Of a DNA stretch of 64,000 nucleotides, positions 1 through 8,750 are shown in pieces; position 1 is the stretch's first letter; each line of letters begins with the position of its first letter. Source of the DNA: AP-15 sp963814805. GTDB lineage: Bacteria > Pseudomonadota > Alphaproteobacteria > ATCC43930 > CGMCC-115725. Made by a program: the position numbers and the translations under genes. The notes beneath the pieces were generated by a model. It ran no database searches. It had not been told where the DNA came from and saw nothing but the letters and a program-made list of their open reading frames with translations. The stretch is from assembly GCA_963814805.1 (NCBI GenBank), contig CAWFER010000012.1:1-64000 (forward strand), written 5' to 3'.

Positions 1-637
1 GGTGCCGGAGGCAACGTGTTTGCGGATCAGCGGGACCGCTGCGCTCTCGCGGGGTACGACGAACGGCAGGGTGCGCCCCGATAACCTCGCGGGCGACAAC
101 CACGACCTGCCGCTTGCCTGTACGCTCCTCGGCGGTCCGGCGATCTACGCGCTCGGCTTTCTTGTTCTCCGGCTTCTTGTGGCCTCCGGTGTACATGCCA
201 TCGACCTGAACCTCGCCCTATAGCTCGCTGCCGCCGTGAACGATCGATCCCAGCGCCTCGCGGAGCTTGTGAGCGAGCACGAAGGCGGTCTTGTATTGGC
301 AATTCAGATCGCGCAGAGTTGCGGCGCCGAATGGCCTTTGGCGCCGTTGGTGAAGATCGCGATAGCGAGCAGGTAATCGCGCAGTCGACCGCTTGCGGTC
401 GGCGAAATCGTCCGCGCCGTCACCGAGAACTGATACCGGCACCCGGCGCATTTCCAGAGCTTGCGGGCGCGAAGGCGTAAACCTGAGGCAACCACACTTC
501 GGGCAGTATGGCTGGCCGTCGTTATCGGCCCACCGGATCGCAGTGAACCTCGCATGCGCTTCCTCATCCGACATACGCGCAACGGCGCTCAGCGAGAGCG
601 TCCTTGCGGCTGCGGAAAGGAGGAAGTGCTGCGACAT
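1..637 (-). pseudogene. IS1595-family (ISXO2-like) transposase remnant
   Basis: Reads right to left and is cut by the window start. Seen in order: a zinc-ribbon half 'ADNDGQPYCPKCGC' (about 520-560), the second half 'KLWKCAGCRYQFSV' (about 420-460), the helical stretch 'NCQYKTAFVLAHKLREA' (about 250-300), then 'VQVDGMYTGGHKKPENKK' (about 150-215), which matches the region around the first catalytic Asp of IS1595 DDE transposases. These blocks lie in different frames and a TAG separates the third from the fourth, so the gene is broken by decay or sequence error. The rest of the catalytic domain lies outside the window. The family assignment rests on motif recognition. Confidence 0.75.
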
Positions 638-647
638 AACCGTATCC

Positions 648-663
648 GGTGTATAACAACACC
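648..663. repeat. Candidate terminal repeat of the IS1595-like element
   Basis: The 16 bases are themselves an inverted repeat (GGTGT, six bases, ACACC) lying just outside the transposase start. IS1595-type elements carry short terminal repeats here, but the other end is outside the window, so this is only a candidate. Confidence 0.3.
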
Positions 664-686
664 AATATAATGCAGACGACGCACTC

Positions 687-735
687 TTGTCAACGGCAAT
701 ATCATCGGTTACGATGACGCCAGATATCGATCTGG
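687..735 (+). promoter_or_regulatory. Promoter with two palindromic operators for the R-M operon
   Basis: TTGTCA (687-692) and TACGAT (710-715) are separated by 17 bases and resemble a sigma-70 promoter. One palindrome, TCATCG-GTTA-CGATGA (702-717), covers the -10 box. A second, CCAGAT-ATCG-ATCTGG (720-735), follows directly and ends nine bases before the ATG at 745. Both have six-base arms around a four-base centre, with centres 18 bases apart. Paired operators over the promoter are typical of autoregulated controller proteins of restriction-modification systems. That DUF6471 protein binds here is inference. Confidence 0.55.
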
Positions 736-744
736 TGAGCCTGG

Positions 745-978
745 ATGAAGTCCGCTGGCGATTGGGAAGCGCAGGCCAAGGGGATTATCCGGGGCGAATT
801 GAAGCGCCGGAACCTAAGCTATGCCGACCTCGCTGACCGGCTCGCGGCGATCGGCGTCAAGGAAACCCCGCGCAACATTCAAAACAAGATCACGCGCGGG
901 GGCTTTAAAGCAGTGTTCCTGGTGCAGTGTATGGAGGCAATCGGCGTCAAAAACCTCCAACTTGACAGCGGGGATTAA
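745..978 (+). CDS. DUF6471 HTH-like regulator, first gene of the R-M operon
   Basis: A 77-residue protein of the DUF6471 type. It carries the recognisable pattern 'LKRRNLSYADLADRLAAIGV', then 'NIQNKITRGGFKAVFLVQC'. The helix spacing suggests a small XRE-like helix-turn-helix protein (inference). The ATG lies ten bases after a palindrome, and the stop is three bases before the methyltransferase ATG, so the two genes are almost certainly co-transcribed. The context (regulator, methyltransferase, nuclease) suggests a role like that of a controller (C) protein, but I know no established function for the family. Confidence 0.75.
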   Translation: MKSAGDWEAQAKGIIRGELKRRNLSYADLADRLAAIGVKETPRNIQNKITRGGFKAVFLVQCMEAIGVKNLQLDSGD

Positions 979-981
979 GCC

Positions 982-1965
982 ATGGACGGCGTTGTGGCGC
1001 TCGATCTGCGACCGTATGAACTGCGCCGGGGGGATGCGATTCAATGGTTGCGAAGCGCGCCAGAAAACTCGATCCACGCCATCGTGACGGACCCCCCCTA
1101 CGGCTTGAAGGAGTACACGGAGCCAGAGAAACGGAAGCTCCGGAAAGGGCGCGGCGGGGTCTGGCGCATTCCACCCTCATTCGATGGGTGCAAGCGTAGT
1201 CCGCTTCCACGTTTCACCGTCCTTGACGAAGCCGACCGGGCGGCGCTGCGGGCCTTTTTTGTCGAGTTTGCGGCGGGCGCCATACGAGTGCTGGTGCCGG
1301 GTGCCCATGTGCTGATCGCGACCAATCCACTTTTGTCGCATCTGGTCTATTCACCGATGATGGATGCCGGCTTTGAGAAGCGCGGCGAGATCATCCGACT
1401 TGTTCAGACGCTCCGCGGCGGGGATCGGCCGAAGAACGCCCACGACGAATTCAGCGGCGTGTCGGTTATGCCCCGCTCGGCTTGGGAGCCATGGGGTCTG
1501 TTCCGAAAACCATGCGAGGGACGCGTACAGGATAACCTTCGCAGGTGGGGGACTGGTGGCCTGCGCCGCATCTCAAAAACCAAGCCCTTTCTCGACGTGA
1601 TCCGATCCACCCCGACGCGGCCAAACGAGCGCCAGATTGCGCCGCACCCTTCCTTGAAGCCGCAGGCATTCATGCGTCAGATCGTGCATGCGGCCCTGCC
1701 GCTCGGTCACGGTGCGCTGTTGGACCCCTTTATGGGCGCTGGCTCGACGATCGCAGCTGCGACCGCCGTGGGTTATTGCAGCATAGGGATTGAGATCGAT
1801 CAGGCTTATTTCGAAATCGCGCAGCGCGCGATTCCAGAGCTTGCGCGGTTAGAGTGCGAATGTGCATCCTCCCTATCGGGGGAGACGGGCATTGCCTCTA
1901 CCGACGGGACTACAGCCAATTCATATCACCCGCGCCGTCGATTACGTCGAACAGCGAACGGGTGA
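982..1965 (+). CDS. Beta-class DNA methyltransferase (N6-adenine or N4-cytosine)
   Basis: A 327-residue AdoMet-dependent DNA methyltransferase. The catalytic motif IV 'TDPPYG' lies near residue 38 and the AdoMet-binding motif I 'DPFMGAGSTIAAA' near residue 250, so IV precedes I as in the beta class. DPPY (not SPPY) favours N6-adenine methylation. The middle part, with 'VMPRSAWEPWGLFRKP', probably contributes target recognition. It starts three bases after the DUF6471 gene, and its last ~100 bases overlap the downstream nuclease gene in another frame. It probably protects host DNA from that nuclease; the target sequence cannot be read from the protein. Confidence 0.85.
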   Translation: MDGVVALDLRPYELRRGDAIQWLRSAPENSIHAIVTDPPYGLKEYTEPEKRKLRKGRGGVWRIPPSFDGCKRSPLPRFTVLDEADRAALRAFFVEFAAGAIRVLVPGAHVLIATNPLLSHLVYSPMMDAGFEKRGEIIRLVQTLRGGDRPKNAHDEFSGVSVMPRSAWEPWGLFRKPCEGRVQDNLRRWGTGGLRRISKTKPFLDVIRSTPTRPNERQIAPHPSLKPQAFMRQIVHAALPLGHGALLDPFMGAGSTIAAATAVGYCSIGIEIDQAYFEIAQRAIPELARLECECASSLSGETGIASTDGTTANSYHPRRRLRRTANG

Positions 1966-2470
1966 ATGGGTAGACCTGTATTTTGAGCAGGCGAACATCT
2001 TTAGCGCGATAGTCGGCATGGCCGGCATCAAGGCCCTTGACGCGATTAGCCCGTACAAGAAACACAAGCATCCGGACGTTGCCCAGCAGCGTTTTCCTGA
2101 TCTCTCGCTCGGCGGAAGGCTTAGCCCGGCGCCAGACTTGGCGCTTGAATTAAAGGGCAGCCGGCGGCCGTGGGCTATCCAGTCGCACTACAACCATTCC
2201 GGCTGGTACATTGTTTGGCGATATCTTGTTGACGCTACGGCCACGATCAAGCCCGGCCGGCCCGTCGTGATTTGGCGCGTCGACGTTGTATTTCTGGAAA
2301 GCGACGATTGGAAATATGAGGGCAGCGCCGCCGGTGCCGGGCAGGGTGGCCGAACACATACATTCGGCGTTAAGCGCGCGGCCGAAAAGCTAAGGGGTTC
2401 TGCCGCGTATGTCTGCCCCGGCATCATCTTACGCAGAGGTGGCCCGGTGCTCGCGGAAATTTTAGGGTGA
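1862..2470 (+). CDS. Putative type II restriction endonuclease (PD-(D/E)xK-like)
   Basis: About 200 residues, starting at a GTG inside the methyltransferase 3' end. The true start may be further down, since recognisable folding begins around 'ITRAVDYVEQRTGEWVDLYF'. The stretch 'PDLALELKGS' (about residues 90-100) fits a PD...ExK nuclease core, followed by an aromatic strand 'SGWYIVWRYLVDAT'. I do not recognise a named family. The assignment rests on this core and on the position behind a methyltransferase. It is on the same strand and probably translationally coupled by the overlap. Confidence 0.6.
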   Translation: MHPPYRGRRALPLPTGLQPIHITRAVDYVEQRTGEWVDLYFEQANIFSAIVGMAGIKALDAISPYKKHKHPDVAQQRFPDLSLGGRLSPAPDLALELKGSRRPWAIQSHYNHSGWYIVWRYLVDATATIKPGRPVVIWRVDVVFLESDDWKYEGSAAGAGQGGRTHTFGVKRAAEKLRGSAAYVCPGIILRRGGPVLAEILG

Positions 2471-2489
2471 GACACCTACATAATTCCGC

Positions 2490-3913
2490 TTACTTGCCGA
2501 GGCAGAAGTCGCGGAAGATTACGTCGAGGAGGGCTTCGACATCGACCGTGCCGGTGATTTGGCCGAGGCAGCGCAGGGCGAGGCGGAGGTCTTCGGCGCG
2601 CAGTTCGGGAAGAGTGGCGGCGCGGGCGCGGTGCAGGGATGCCGCGGCTTCTTCGAGCGCCTGGCGATGGCGGGCGCGGGTCAGCAGCGGGGCTTCGATG
2701 CGGTAAGCTTGCGCGATCCGGGTGGCGAGGGCGGCCAGCAGTGGGTCAAGGCCAGCGCCGGTCAGGGCCGAGACGGCGAGGGCGTTGGCCGGCAGGCAAT
2801 CCTGTTCGCGGCCGGCCGCGGAGCGCGCCCCCCTCACCCCCCCTCTCCCCCTAAGGGGGAGAGGGGGTGAGCGATGAACGGCGCGGCTGGATCGGGATTC
2901 CGCGGGAGCAGGTCGATTTTGTTGGCGACGAGGATCGTGTCGGGGCCCGGCCAGGCAGCGGCGACGCGGGCTTCGGCCGGGTGGCGGGCGTCGAAGACGA
3001 AGAGGCGGATTTCGGCCTGGTCGGCGCGGGCGCGGGCGCGGCGCAGGCCTTCCTGCTCGACCGGGTCGTCGCTGTCGCGCAGGCCGGCGGTGTCGGCGAG
3101 GAGGACCGGATAGCCGTGGAGGTCGATCGCCACTTCGACGATGTCGCGGGTGGTGCCGGCGATCGGCGAGGTGATCGCCGCCTCGCGCCGGGCGATCCGG
3201 TTTAGCAGGCTCGATTTGCCGGCGTTGGGCGGGCCGACGATCGCGACACCGATCCCGTCACGCAACTGCTCGCCGCGGTGGCCGTCGGCGAGATGATGGT
3301 CGATGTCTGCGGCGAGATCGCCAGTCTCGGCCAGGATGCGGTCTTCGATTTCCGGCGGCAGATCCTCGTCGGGAAAATCGATCGCGGCTTCGAGATGGGC
3401 GAGGATGAGGGTCAGCCGCCGCGACCAGTCGCGATAGAGGCCGCCCAATTCGCCGTCGAGCTGACGCAACGCCTGGCGGCGCTGCGCCTCGGTCTCGGCC
3501 ATGGCGAGATCGGCGATCGCTTCGGCCTGGGTCAGGTCGAGCTTGCCGTTCTGAAAGGCGCGGCGGGTGAATTCGCCGGGCTCGGCGAGGCGCAATCCAA
3601 GCCGGGTCAGCGCCGTGATGATAGCGGCCAGCACGGCGCGGCTGCCGTGCACGTGGAATTCGGCGACATCCTCGCCGGTGGCGCTCGCCGGCGCCGGGAA
3701 CCACAGCACCAGCGCATCATCGAGCGGCTCGCCGGTCTTGGGATCTACGAGCCGGCGGCGCCGGGCCCGGCGCGGCGGCGGCAGATCACCGGCGACCGCC
3801 GAGACCGCCCGCGCCGCATCGGGTCCTGACAGCCGCACAATGGCGATGGCGGCGCGCCCCGCCGCCGTCGCCGGCGCAAAAATCGTGTCGGTGGCGAGCG
3901 CGGCTGGGGTCAG
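2490..3913 (-). CDS. mnmE: tRNA modification GTPase MnmE (TrmE)
   Basis: With MnmG, MnmE adds the (carboxymethyl)aminomethyl group to wobble U34 of tRNAs. Seen: N-terminal 'TDTIFAPATAAGRAAIAIVR', the folate-binding/dimer domain with 'GEFTRRAFQNGKLDLTQAEA', the G domain with 'GPPNAGKSSLLNR', 'DTAGLR' and 'NKID', and the conserved C-terminal 'FCLGK'. An apparent frameshift sits in a C7 run (2837-2843) inside a palindromic insertion; shortening the run to C5 restores one frame without a stop. No ATG, GTG or TTG lies near the expected start. A CTG at 3911-3913, overlapping the ferredoxin stop, is the nearest in-frame candidate, so the start is uncertain. Confidence 0.9.
2833..2871. repeat. Palindromic repeat inserted inside mnmE
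   Basis: A G/C-run palindrome: CTCA-C7-TCT-C5, TAA, then G5-AGA-G5-TGAG. On the mnmE strand it encodes 'HPLSPLGGEGV', a peptide signature of a palindromic repeat common in bacterial genomes. The two arms match except that one run has seven bases and its partner five. Confidence 0.75.
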
Positions 3914-4281
3914 TGCGCCGGCGGTTTCTGGTCGGGCTGCAGCATCAGCCGCTCGACCCGGCCGCCCTCGACCAGATGCTTCTGCACGATCTCGTCGACA
4001 TCCGCGGTGGTTTCGTAATGGTACCACACGCCCTCGGGGTAGATGACCATGTTCGGGCCGAATTCGCAGCGGTCGAGACAGCCCGCGGCGTTGAGCCGGA
4101 TGTTCTCGACGCCGGCCGCGCGCGCCTTCTCGCGCATGTAGCCGCGCACCTTCTCGACGCCACCGGCCGCCTCGGCGCGGGCCATGCAACAGCCCCGGGG
4201 ATGACCTTCCGGGCGCACATTGGTGCACATGAAAATGTGCCGCGTGTAAAACAGCGCCGGATCGGCGGGTGCGTCTGCCAT
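3910..4281 (-). CDS. (2Fe-2S) ferredoxin domain protein
   Basis: A 123-residue thioredoxin-like 2Fe-2S ferredoxin. Ligand pattern: 'HIFMCTNVRPEGHPRGCC' at the start, then 'NAAGCLDRCEFGPNMVIYPE' in the middle, giving the C-x(n)-C...C-x3-C spacing of this family. Proteins of this kind are small electron carriers, and the partner is not evident here. The ATG was chosen at 'MADAPADPALFYTRHIF' because the family begins just before that histidine. The stop overlaps the presumed start of mnmE, so the two genes are probably one transcript. Confidence 0.8.
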   Translation of the reverse strand: MADAPADPALFYTRHIFMCTNVRPEGHPRGCCMARAEAAGGVEKVRGYMREKARAAGVENIRLNAAGCLDRCEFGPNMVIYPEGVWYHYETTADVDEIVQKHLVEGGRVERLMLQPDQKPPAH

Positions 4282-4433
4282 TTGACGTTTCTCCGAAGTG
4301 GGCAGGACACGGCGGAGCGAATGACGCCGACCGCCGTTGTGGGAGTAGAGTGAAAGCCTACCGCGTCGCGGCGCGCAGGGCAATGCGTCCGCTGCGCCGC
4401 CCGACGGCGTAGATCGCATGGCAGGAGCCCGAA

Positions 4434-6461
4434 ATGGACCGCAACCGCCTCGGCGAGGAGACCAGCCCCTATCTGCTGCAGCACCGCGACAACCCGGTGC
4501 ATTGGCAGGCCTGGAGCGAGGCAACCCTGGCCGCGGCCAGGGAAGCCGACAAGCCGATCCTGCTTATCGATCGGCTATGCCGCCTGCCATTGGTGCCATG
4601 TGATGGCGCATGAGAGCTTTGAAGACCCCGAGATCGCCGCGGCGATGAACCGGCTCTATGTCAACATCAAGGTCGATCGCGAGGAGCGCCCGGATCTCGA
4701 CCAGATCTATCAGCACGCGCTCTCCTTGATGGGCGAGCAGGGCGGCTGGCCATTGACCATGTTCCTGACGCCGCAGGGCGAGCCGTTCTGGGGCGGCACC
4801 TATTTCCCGCCCGATGCGCGCTGGGGCCGGCCGGGGTTCGCCCAGGTGCTGGAAGCGATCAGCGAGGCCTATGCCGGCAAGCGCGAGGATGTCGCGAAGA
4901 ACGTCGCGGTATTGCGCGAGGCGTTGCAGCGGCTCGGCCAGCCGCAGCACGGTGGGGCGATCGCCCGCGCGCAGCTCGACCCGATCGCCGAGCGGCTCTT
5001 ACGCGAGACCGACCAGATCCATGGCGGCATCGGCACCGCCCCCAAATTCCCGCAATGCGGCATCCTCGAACTGTTGTGGCGGGGCTGGAAGCGGACCGGC
5101 CAGACCGCCTATCGCGATGCCGTGGTGAAGGCGCTCGACGCGATGTGCCAGGGCGGCATCTACGACCATCTGGGCGGCGGTTTTGCCCGCTATTCGACCG
5201 ACGCGCGCTGGCTGGCGCCGCATTTCGAGAAGATGCTCTACGACAATGCCGAGCTGGTCGACCTGCTGACCCTGGTTTGGCAGGAGACCCGCAACCCGCT
5301 CTATCGCCAGCGGGTCGAGGAGACGCTCGGCTGGGTCGCCCGCGAGATGCGGGCGCCGGGCGGCGGGCTTCGCCAGCAGCCTCGACGCCGACAGCGAGCA
5401 CGAGGAGGGCAAGTTCTACGTCTGGTCCGCGGCCGAGATCGACGCGGTGCTGGGCGACCACGCGGCCGCTGTTCAAGCGCGTTTACGACGTCACTCCGGC
5501 GGGCAACTGGGAGGGGCGCACGATCCTCAACCGGCTGAATTCGCCTTCCCTCGCCGACGTGGCGACCGAGGACGAGCTGGCGCGCTGCCGCGAGCTCTTG
5601 CTGCGGGCGCGGGCGGCGCGGGTGCGGCCGGGCTGGGACGACAAGGTGCTGGCCGATTGGAACGGGCTGATGATCGCGGCGATGGCCAATGCCGGGCTGG
5701 TGTTCGAGCGGCCCGACTGGCTCGAGACCGCGCGCGCCGCGTTCGATTTCGTCCGCCAGCGGATGACGGCGGCGGATGGGCGGCTCTCGCACAGCTGGCG
5801 CGACGGCCGCGCCCGGCATGCGGCCAACGTCGACGATTACGCCAATCTCTGCCGCGCCGCGCTCTCGCTCCACGAGGCGGCGGGCGACGAGGCGCTCCTC
5901 GTCCAGGCTCGCGACTGGGTGGCGATCCTCGATCGGCATTATTGGGATGCGGCGGGCGGCGGCTATTTCTTTTCGGCCGACGACACCGAAGCGCTGATCG
6001 CCCGCGCCAAGACCGCCGCCGACTCGGCGGTGCCGGCCGGCAACGGCACCCTCGTCGGGGTATTGACCAGGCTCTCGATCCTGACCGGCGAGGACGCCTA
6101 CCGCCGCCGCGCCGAAGCGATCGTCGAGACTTTTTCCGGCGAGCTCGCGCGCAATTTCTTTCCGCTCGCGACCTTGCTCAACAATGCCGAATTGCTGGCC
6201 GAGCCGGTGCAGATCGTGCTCGCCGGCGAGCCCGGCGATCCGGCAGCGCAAGCCCTGCGGCGGGTCGTCTACGAGGTTTCGCTGCCGAACCGGGTAATCA
6301 TGCCCCTGCCGCCCGGTCGGGACCTGCCCACCGATCATCCGGCGCATGGCAAGGGCCTCGTCGACGATCGACCGGCCGCCTATATCTGCGTCGGCCCGGT
6401 GTGCTCGCTGCCGGTGACCGACCGGGAAATGCTGCTGGCCAAACTCGCCGAACAGCGCTAA
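4434..6461 (+). CDS. DUF255 thioredoxin-domain protein (YyaL/SSP411 family)
   Basis: A protein of about 675 residues in three frames. The N-terminal thioredoxin-like domain opens with 'LGEETSPYLLQHRDNPVHWQ' and contains the signature 'ACHWCHVMAHESFED'. The C-terminal part is an (alpha/alpha)6-barrel-like region with 'DKVLADWNGLMIAAMA' and a cysteine near the end in 'AYICVGPVCSLP'. Frame changes lie near 4566 (an extra A in 'gcttatcgatcgg'), 5364-5372 and 5458-5465. Each is a +1 shift, and removing them gives one continuous family-length protein. The biochemical role of this family is not well settled. It stands alone on the plus strand, divergent from the ferredoxin gene. Confidence 0.85.
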
Positions 6462-6514
6462 TGTTCCTGTTACGTACTGATTTGGGGGATGATATATTGA
6501 ATGGCGGAGATGGG

Positions 6515-6538
6515 CTATCTCTTGAATCAAGGAGATAG
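6515..6538 (+). promoter_or_regulatory. Hairpin that can hide a Shine-Dalgarno sequence
   Basis: CTATCTCTTG (6515-6524) can pair with CAAGGAGATAG (6528-6538), with one bulged G. The right arm contains AAGGAGA (6529-6535), six bases before the ATG at 6542. An upstream GAGAT (6507-6511) can alternatively pair with ATCTC (6517-6521), so two mutually exclusive hairpins are possible. A -10-like TATATT lies at 6493-6498. Regulation by this structure is inference. Confidence 0.4.
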
Positions 6539-6541
6539 GCT

Positions 6542-6697
6542 ATGCAAGTCCCCGAGCTAGCGCTGGCCTGCGCTAATCGGGCCGTCGAGAACGTCATGCG
6601 GGAGATTAACCAACCGCGCGCGCAAGCTCCGTCGCCTGGCCACCCACCCACCCACCAGGTAAGTGCATCGCGCCGTGGAGTGGTCTTTCGGATGTGA
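6542..6697 (+). CDS. Small ORF with a strong Shine-Dalgarno, unknown
   Basis: A 51-codon frame beginning 'MQVPELALACANRAVENVM' and ending '...GVVFRM'. The ribosome site AAGGAGA is close to perfect and well placed, which is the main argument for translation. The middle contains a tetranucleotide run (CCCA repeated four times, near 6640-6657). I recognise no family. It lies between the DUF255 gene and mnmG and could be a leader peptide or a chance frame. Confidence 0.35.
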   Translation: MQVPELALACANRAVENVMREINQPRAQAPSPGHPPTHQVSASRRGVVFRM

Positions 6698-6731
6698 TTT
6701 GCTAAAAATTCTATGCCCGCCGCGTGAGCGA

Positions 6732-6747
6732 TGTTTCACGTGAAACC
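6732..6747. promoter_or_regulatory. parS: parS site 1
   Basis: TGTTTCACGTGAAACC differs only in the last base from the canonical parS palindrome TGTTTCACGTGAAACA bound by ParB. It lies 38 bases upstream of mnmG and about 3.4 kb from parB, as expected near an alphaproteobacterial origin. Confidence 0.9.
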
Positions 6748-6784
6748 TCGACAGGATTAACCGCTGTCCATACAGTCCGCGGCC

Positions 6785-8750
6785 ATGAGTGGTCGTTCGG
6801 GAAATTATGACGTCGTCGTCATTGGCGGCGGGCATGCGGGGTGCGAGGCGGCGGCGGCGGCGGCGCGAGTGGGCGCGCGCACGCTCCTGCTGACCCATAA
6901 GACCGCGACAATCGGCGAGATGTCGTGCAATCCGGCGATCGGCGGGCTCGGCAAGGGGCATCTGGTGCGCGAGATCGATGCGCTCGACGGCGTCATGGGG
7001 CGCGCGATCGACCGGGCCGGCATCCAGTTTCGCGTTCTGAACCGCAGCAAGGGGCCGGCGGTGCGCGGCCCGCGCGCCCAGGCCGACCGCAAGCTCTACC
7101 GCCGCGCGGTCGCCGAATTGCTGGCCGAAAGCCCGAACCTCGACATCGCCGAGGGCGCGGCCGAGGATTTGCGGCTCGACCACGACGGGCGGGTGTGCGG
7201 GGTCGTGCTCGGCGACGGCCGGCAGATCGCGGCGGGAAGGGTGGTGCTGACCACCGGCACCTTTCTGAACGGCCTCATCCATATCGGCGATGAGAAGATC
7301 CCGGCCGGGCGGGTCGGCGAGGCGCCGTCGCAGCGGGCTGGCGCAGACGCCTGGCGCGCGCCGGCTTCGTGCTCGGCCGGCTGAAGACCGGGACCCCGCC
7401 GCGGCTCGACGGGACGACAATCGACTGGGCCGGGCTCGACATCCAGCCGGGCGACGACCCGCCGCCGCCGTTCTCGTTCATGACCGACCGGATCACGACC
7501 GCCGCAAATCCCTTGCCACATCACCACGACGACGCCGGCGACGAACGCGCTGATCCGCGCCAATCTCGCCCGCTCGCCGATGTATTCGGGCGAAATCACC
7601 GGCATTGGCCCGCGCTATTGCCCGTCGATCGAGGACAAGGTCGTGCGCTTTGCCGAGCGCGAACGGCACCAGATCTTTCTCGAGCCCGAGGGGCTCGACG
7701 ACGACACGATCTATCCGAATGGCATCTCGACCTCGCTGCCGCGCGAGGTGCAGCAGGCGATGCTGCGGACGATCCCCGGCCTCGAACACGCGGCGATGCA
7801 GCGGCCGGGCTATGCGATCGAGTATGATTTCGTCGACCCGCGCGAGCTCTATCCGAGCCTTGAAACCCGCCGCATCCCGGGTCTCTACTTCGCCGGTCAG
7901 ATCAACGGCACCACCGGCTACGAGGAAGCTGCGGCGCAAGGGCTCGTCGCCGGGCTCAACGCCGCGCTCTCGGCGTCGGGGGCGGAGCCGCTGCTGGTGC
8001 TCGACCGAGCCGACGCTTATATCGGCGTGCTGATCGATGACCTCGTCACCCGCGGCGCGAGCGAGCCCTACCGGATGTTCACGTCGCGCGCCGAATACCG
8101 GCTGACCCTGCGCGCCGACAACGCCGATCAGCGGCTGACCCCGATTGGGTTGCGCCTCGGCTTGGTCGGCGCCAGGCGCGCCGAGCGCTTTGGCGCAAAG
8201 ATGATGGCATTGGCCGAGGCCCGCGCGCGGCTCGCACGGCTGCGGATGACGCCGCCGGCATTGAAACGCCATGGTGTCACGGTCAACGAGGACGGGATTG
8301 CCCGCAGCGCCGCCGAACTGCTCGCCTATCCGGCAATCGACCTGGCGCGGCTTGCCGCGATCTGGCCCGAACTCGCCGGGATCGAGCCGCAAATCGCCGA
8401 GCAGGTCGAGATCGACGCGCGCTATTCGGGCTATCTCGAACGTCAGGAGCGTGACATCGCCGCAGTTCCGCCGCGACGAAGCGCTGCTGCTGCCCGCAGA
8501 TCTCGACTACGCGACAATCGGCAGCCTGTCGCGTGAGATCTGCGACAAGCTCGCCGTGGGCCGGCCAGCGACGCTGGGCGCTGCTGCGCGGATCTCCGGC
8601 GTGACCCCGGCGGCCTTGGTCGCGCTGTTGAGGCATGTGAGGCGCGCGTGCGGCCTGACCTGCCGCCGCTCGACGCGCGGGGCTTTGCCGAAATCTTTCC
8701 GGTTTCACGTGAAACACTGGCGCGGCTCGAAGCCTATGCGGCGCTGCTGA
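6785..8750 (+). CDS. mnmG: tRNA U34 carboxymethylaminomethyl-modifying enzyme MnmG (GidA)
   Basis: The FAD-dependent partner of MnmE in wobble-uridine modification. Seen: dinucleotide-binding 'VVVIGGGHAGCEAAAAAARV', 'SCNPAIGGLGKGHLVREIDA', 'TGTFLNGLIHIG', 'LKTGTPPRL', 'GPRYCPSIEDK', 'GLYFAGQINGTTGYEEAAAQ' and 'TSRAEYRLTLRADNAD'. Four +1 shifts break the frame: two between 7330 and 7350, one near 7501 and one near 8470. Removing them restores one protein. The C-terminal reading frame runs to a stop at 8750, overlapping rsmG by about 100 bases; the real stop is probably nearer 8650, hidden by another indel. A parS site lies upstream. Confidence 0.92.

Noticed and set aside
6640..6657. CCCA tetranucleotide run as a phase-variation tract
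   Set aside because: Only four units, in an ORF of uncertain reality. Too short to claim slippage switching.
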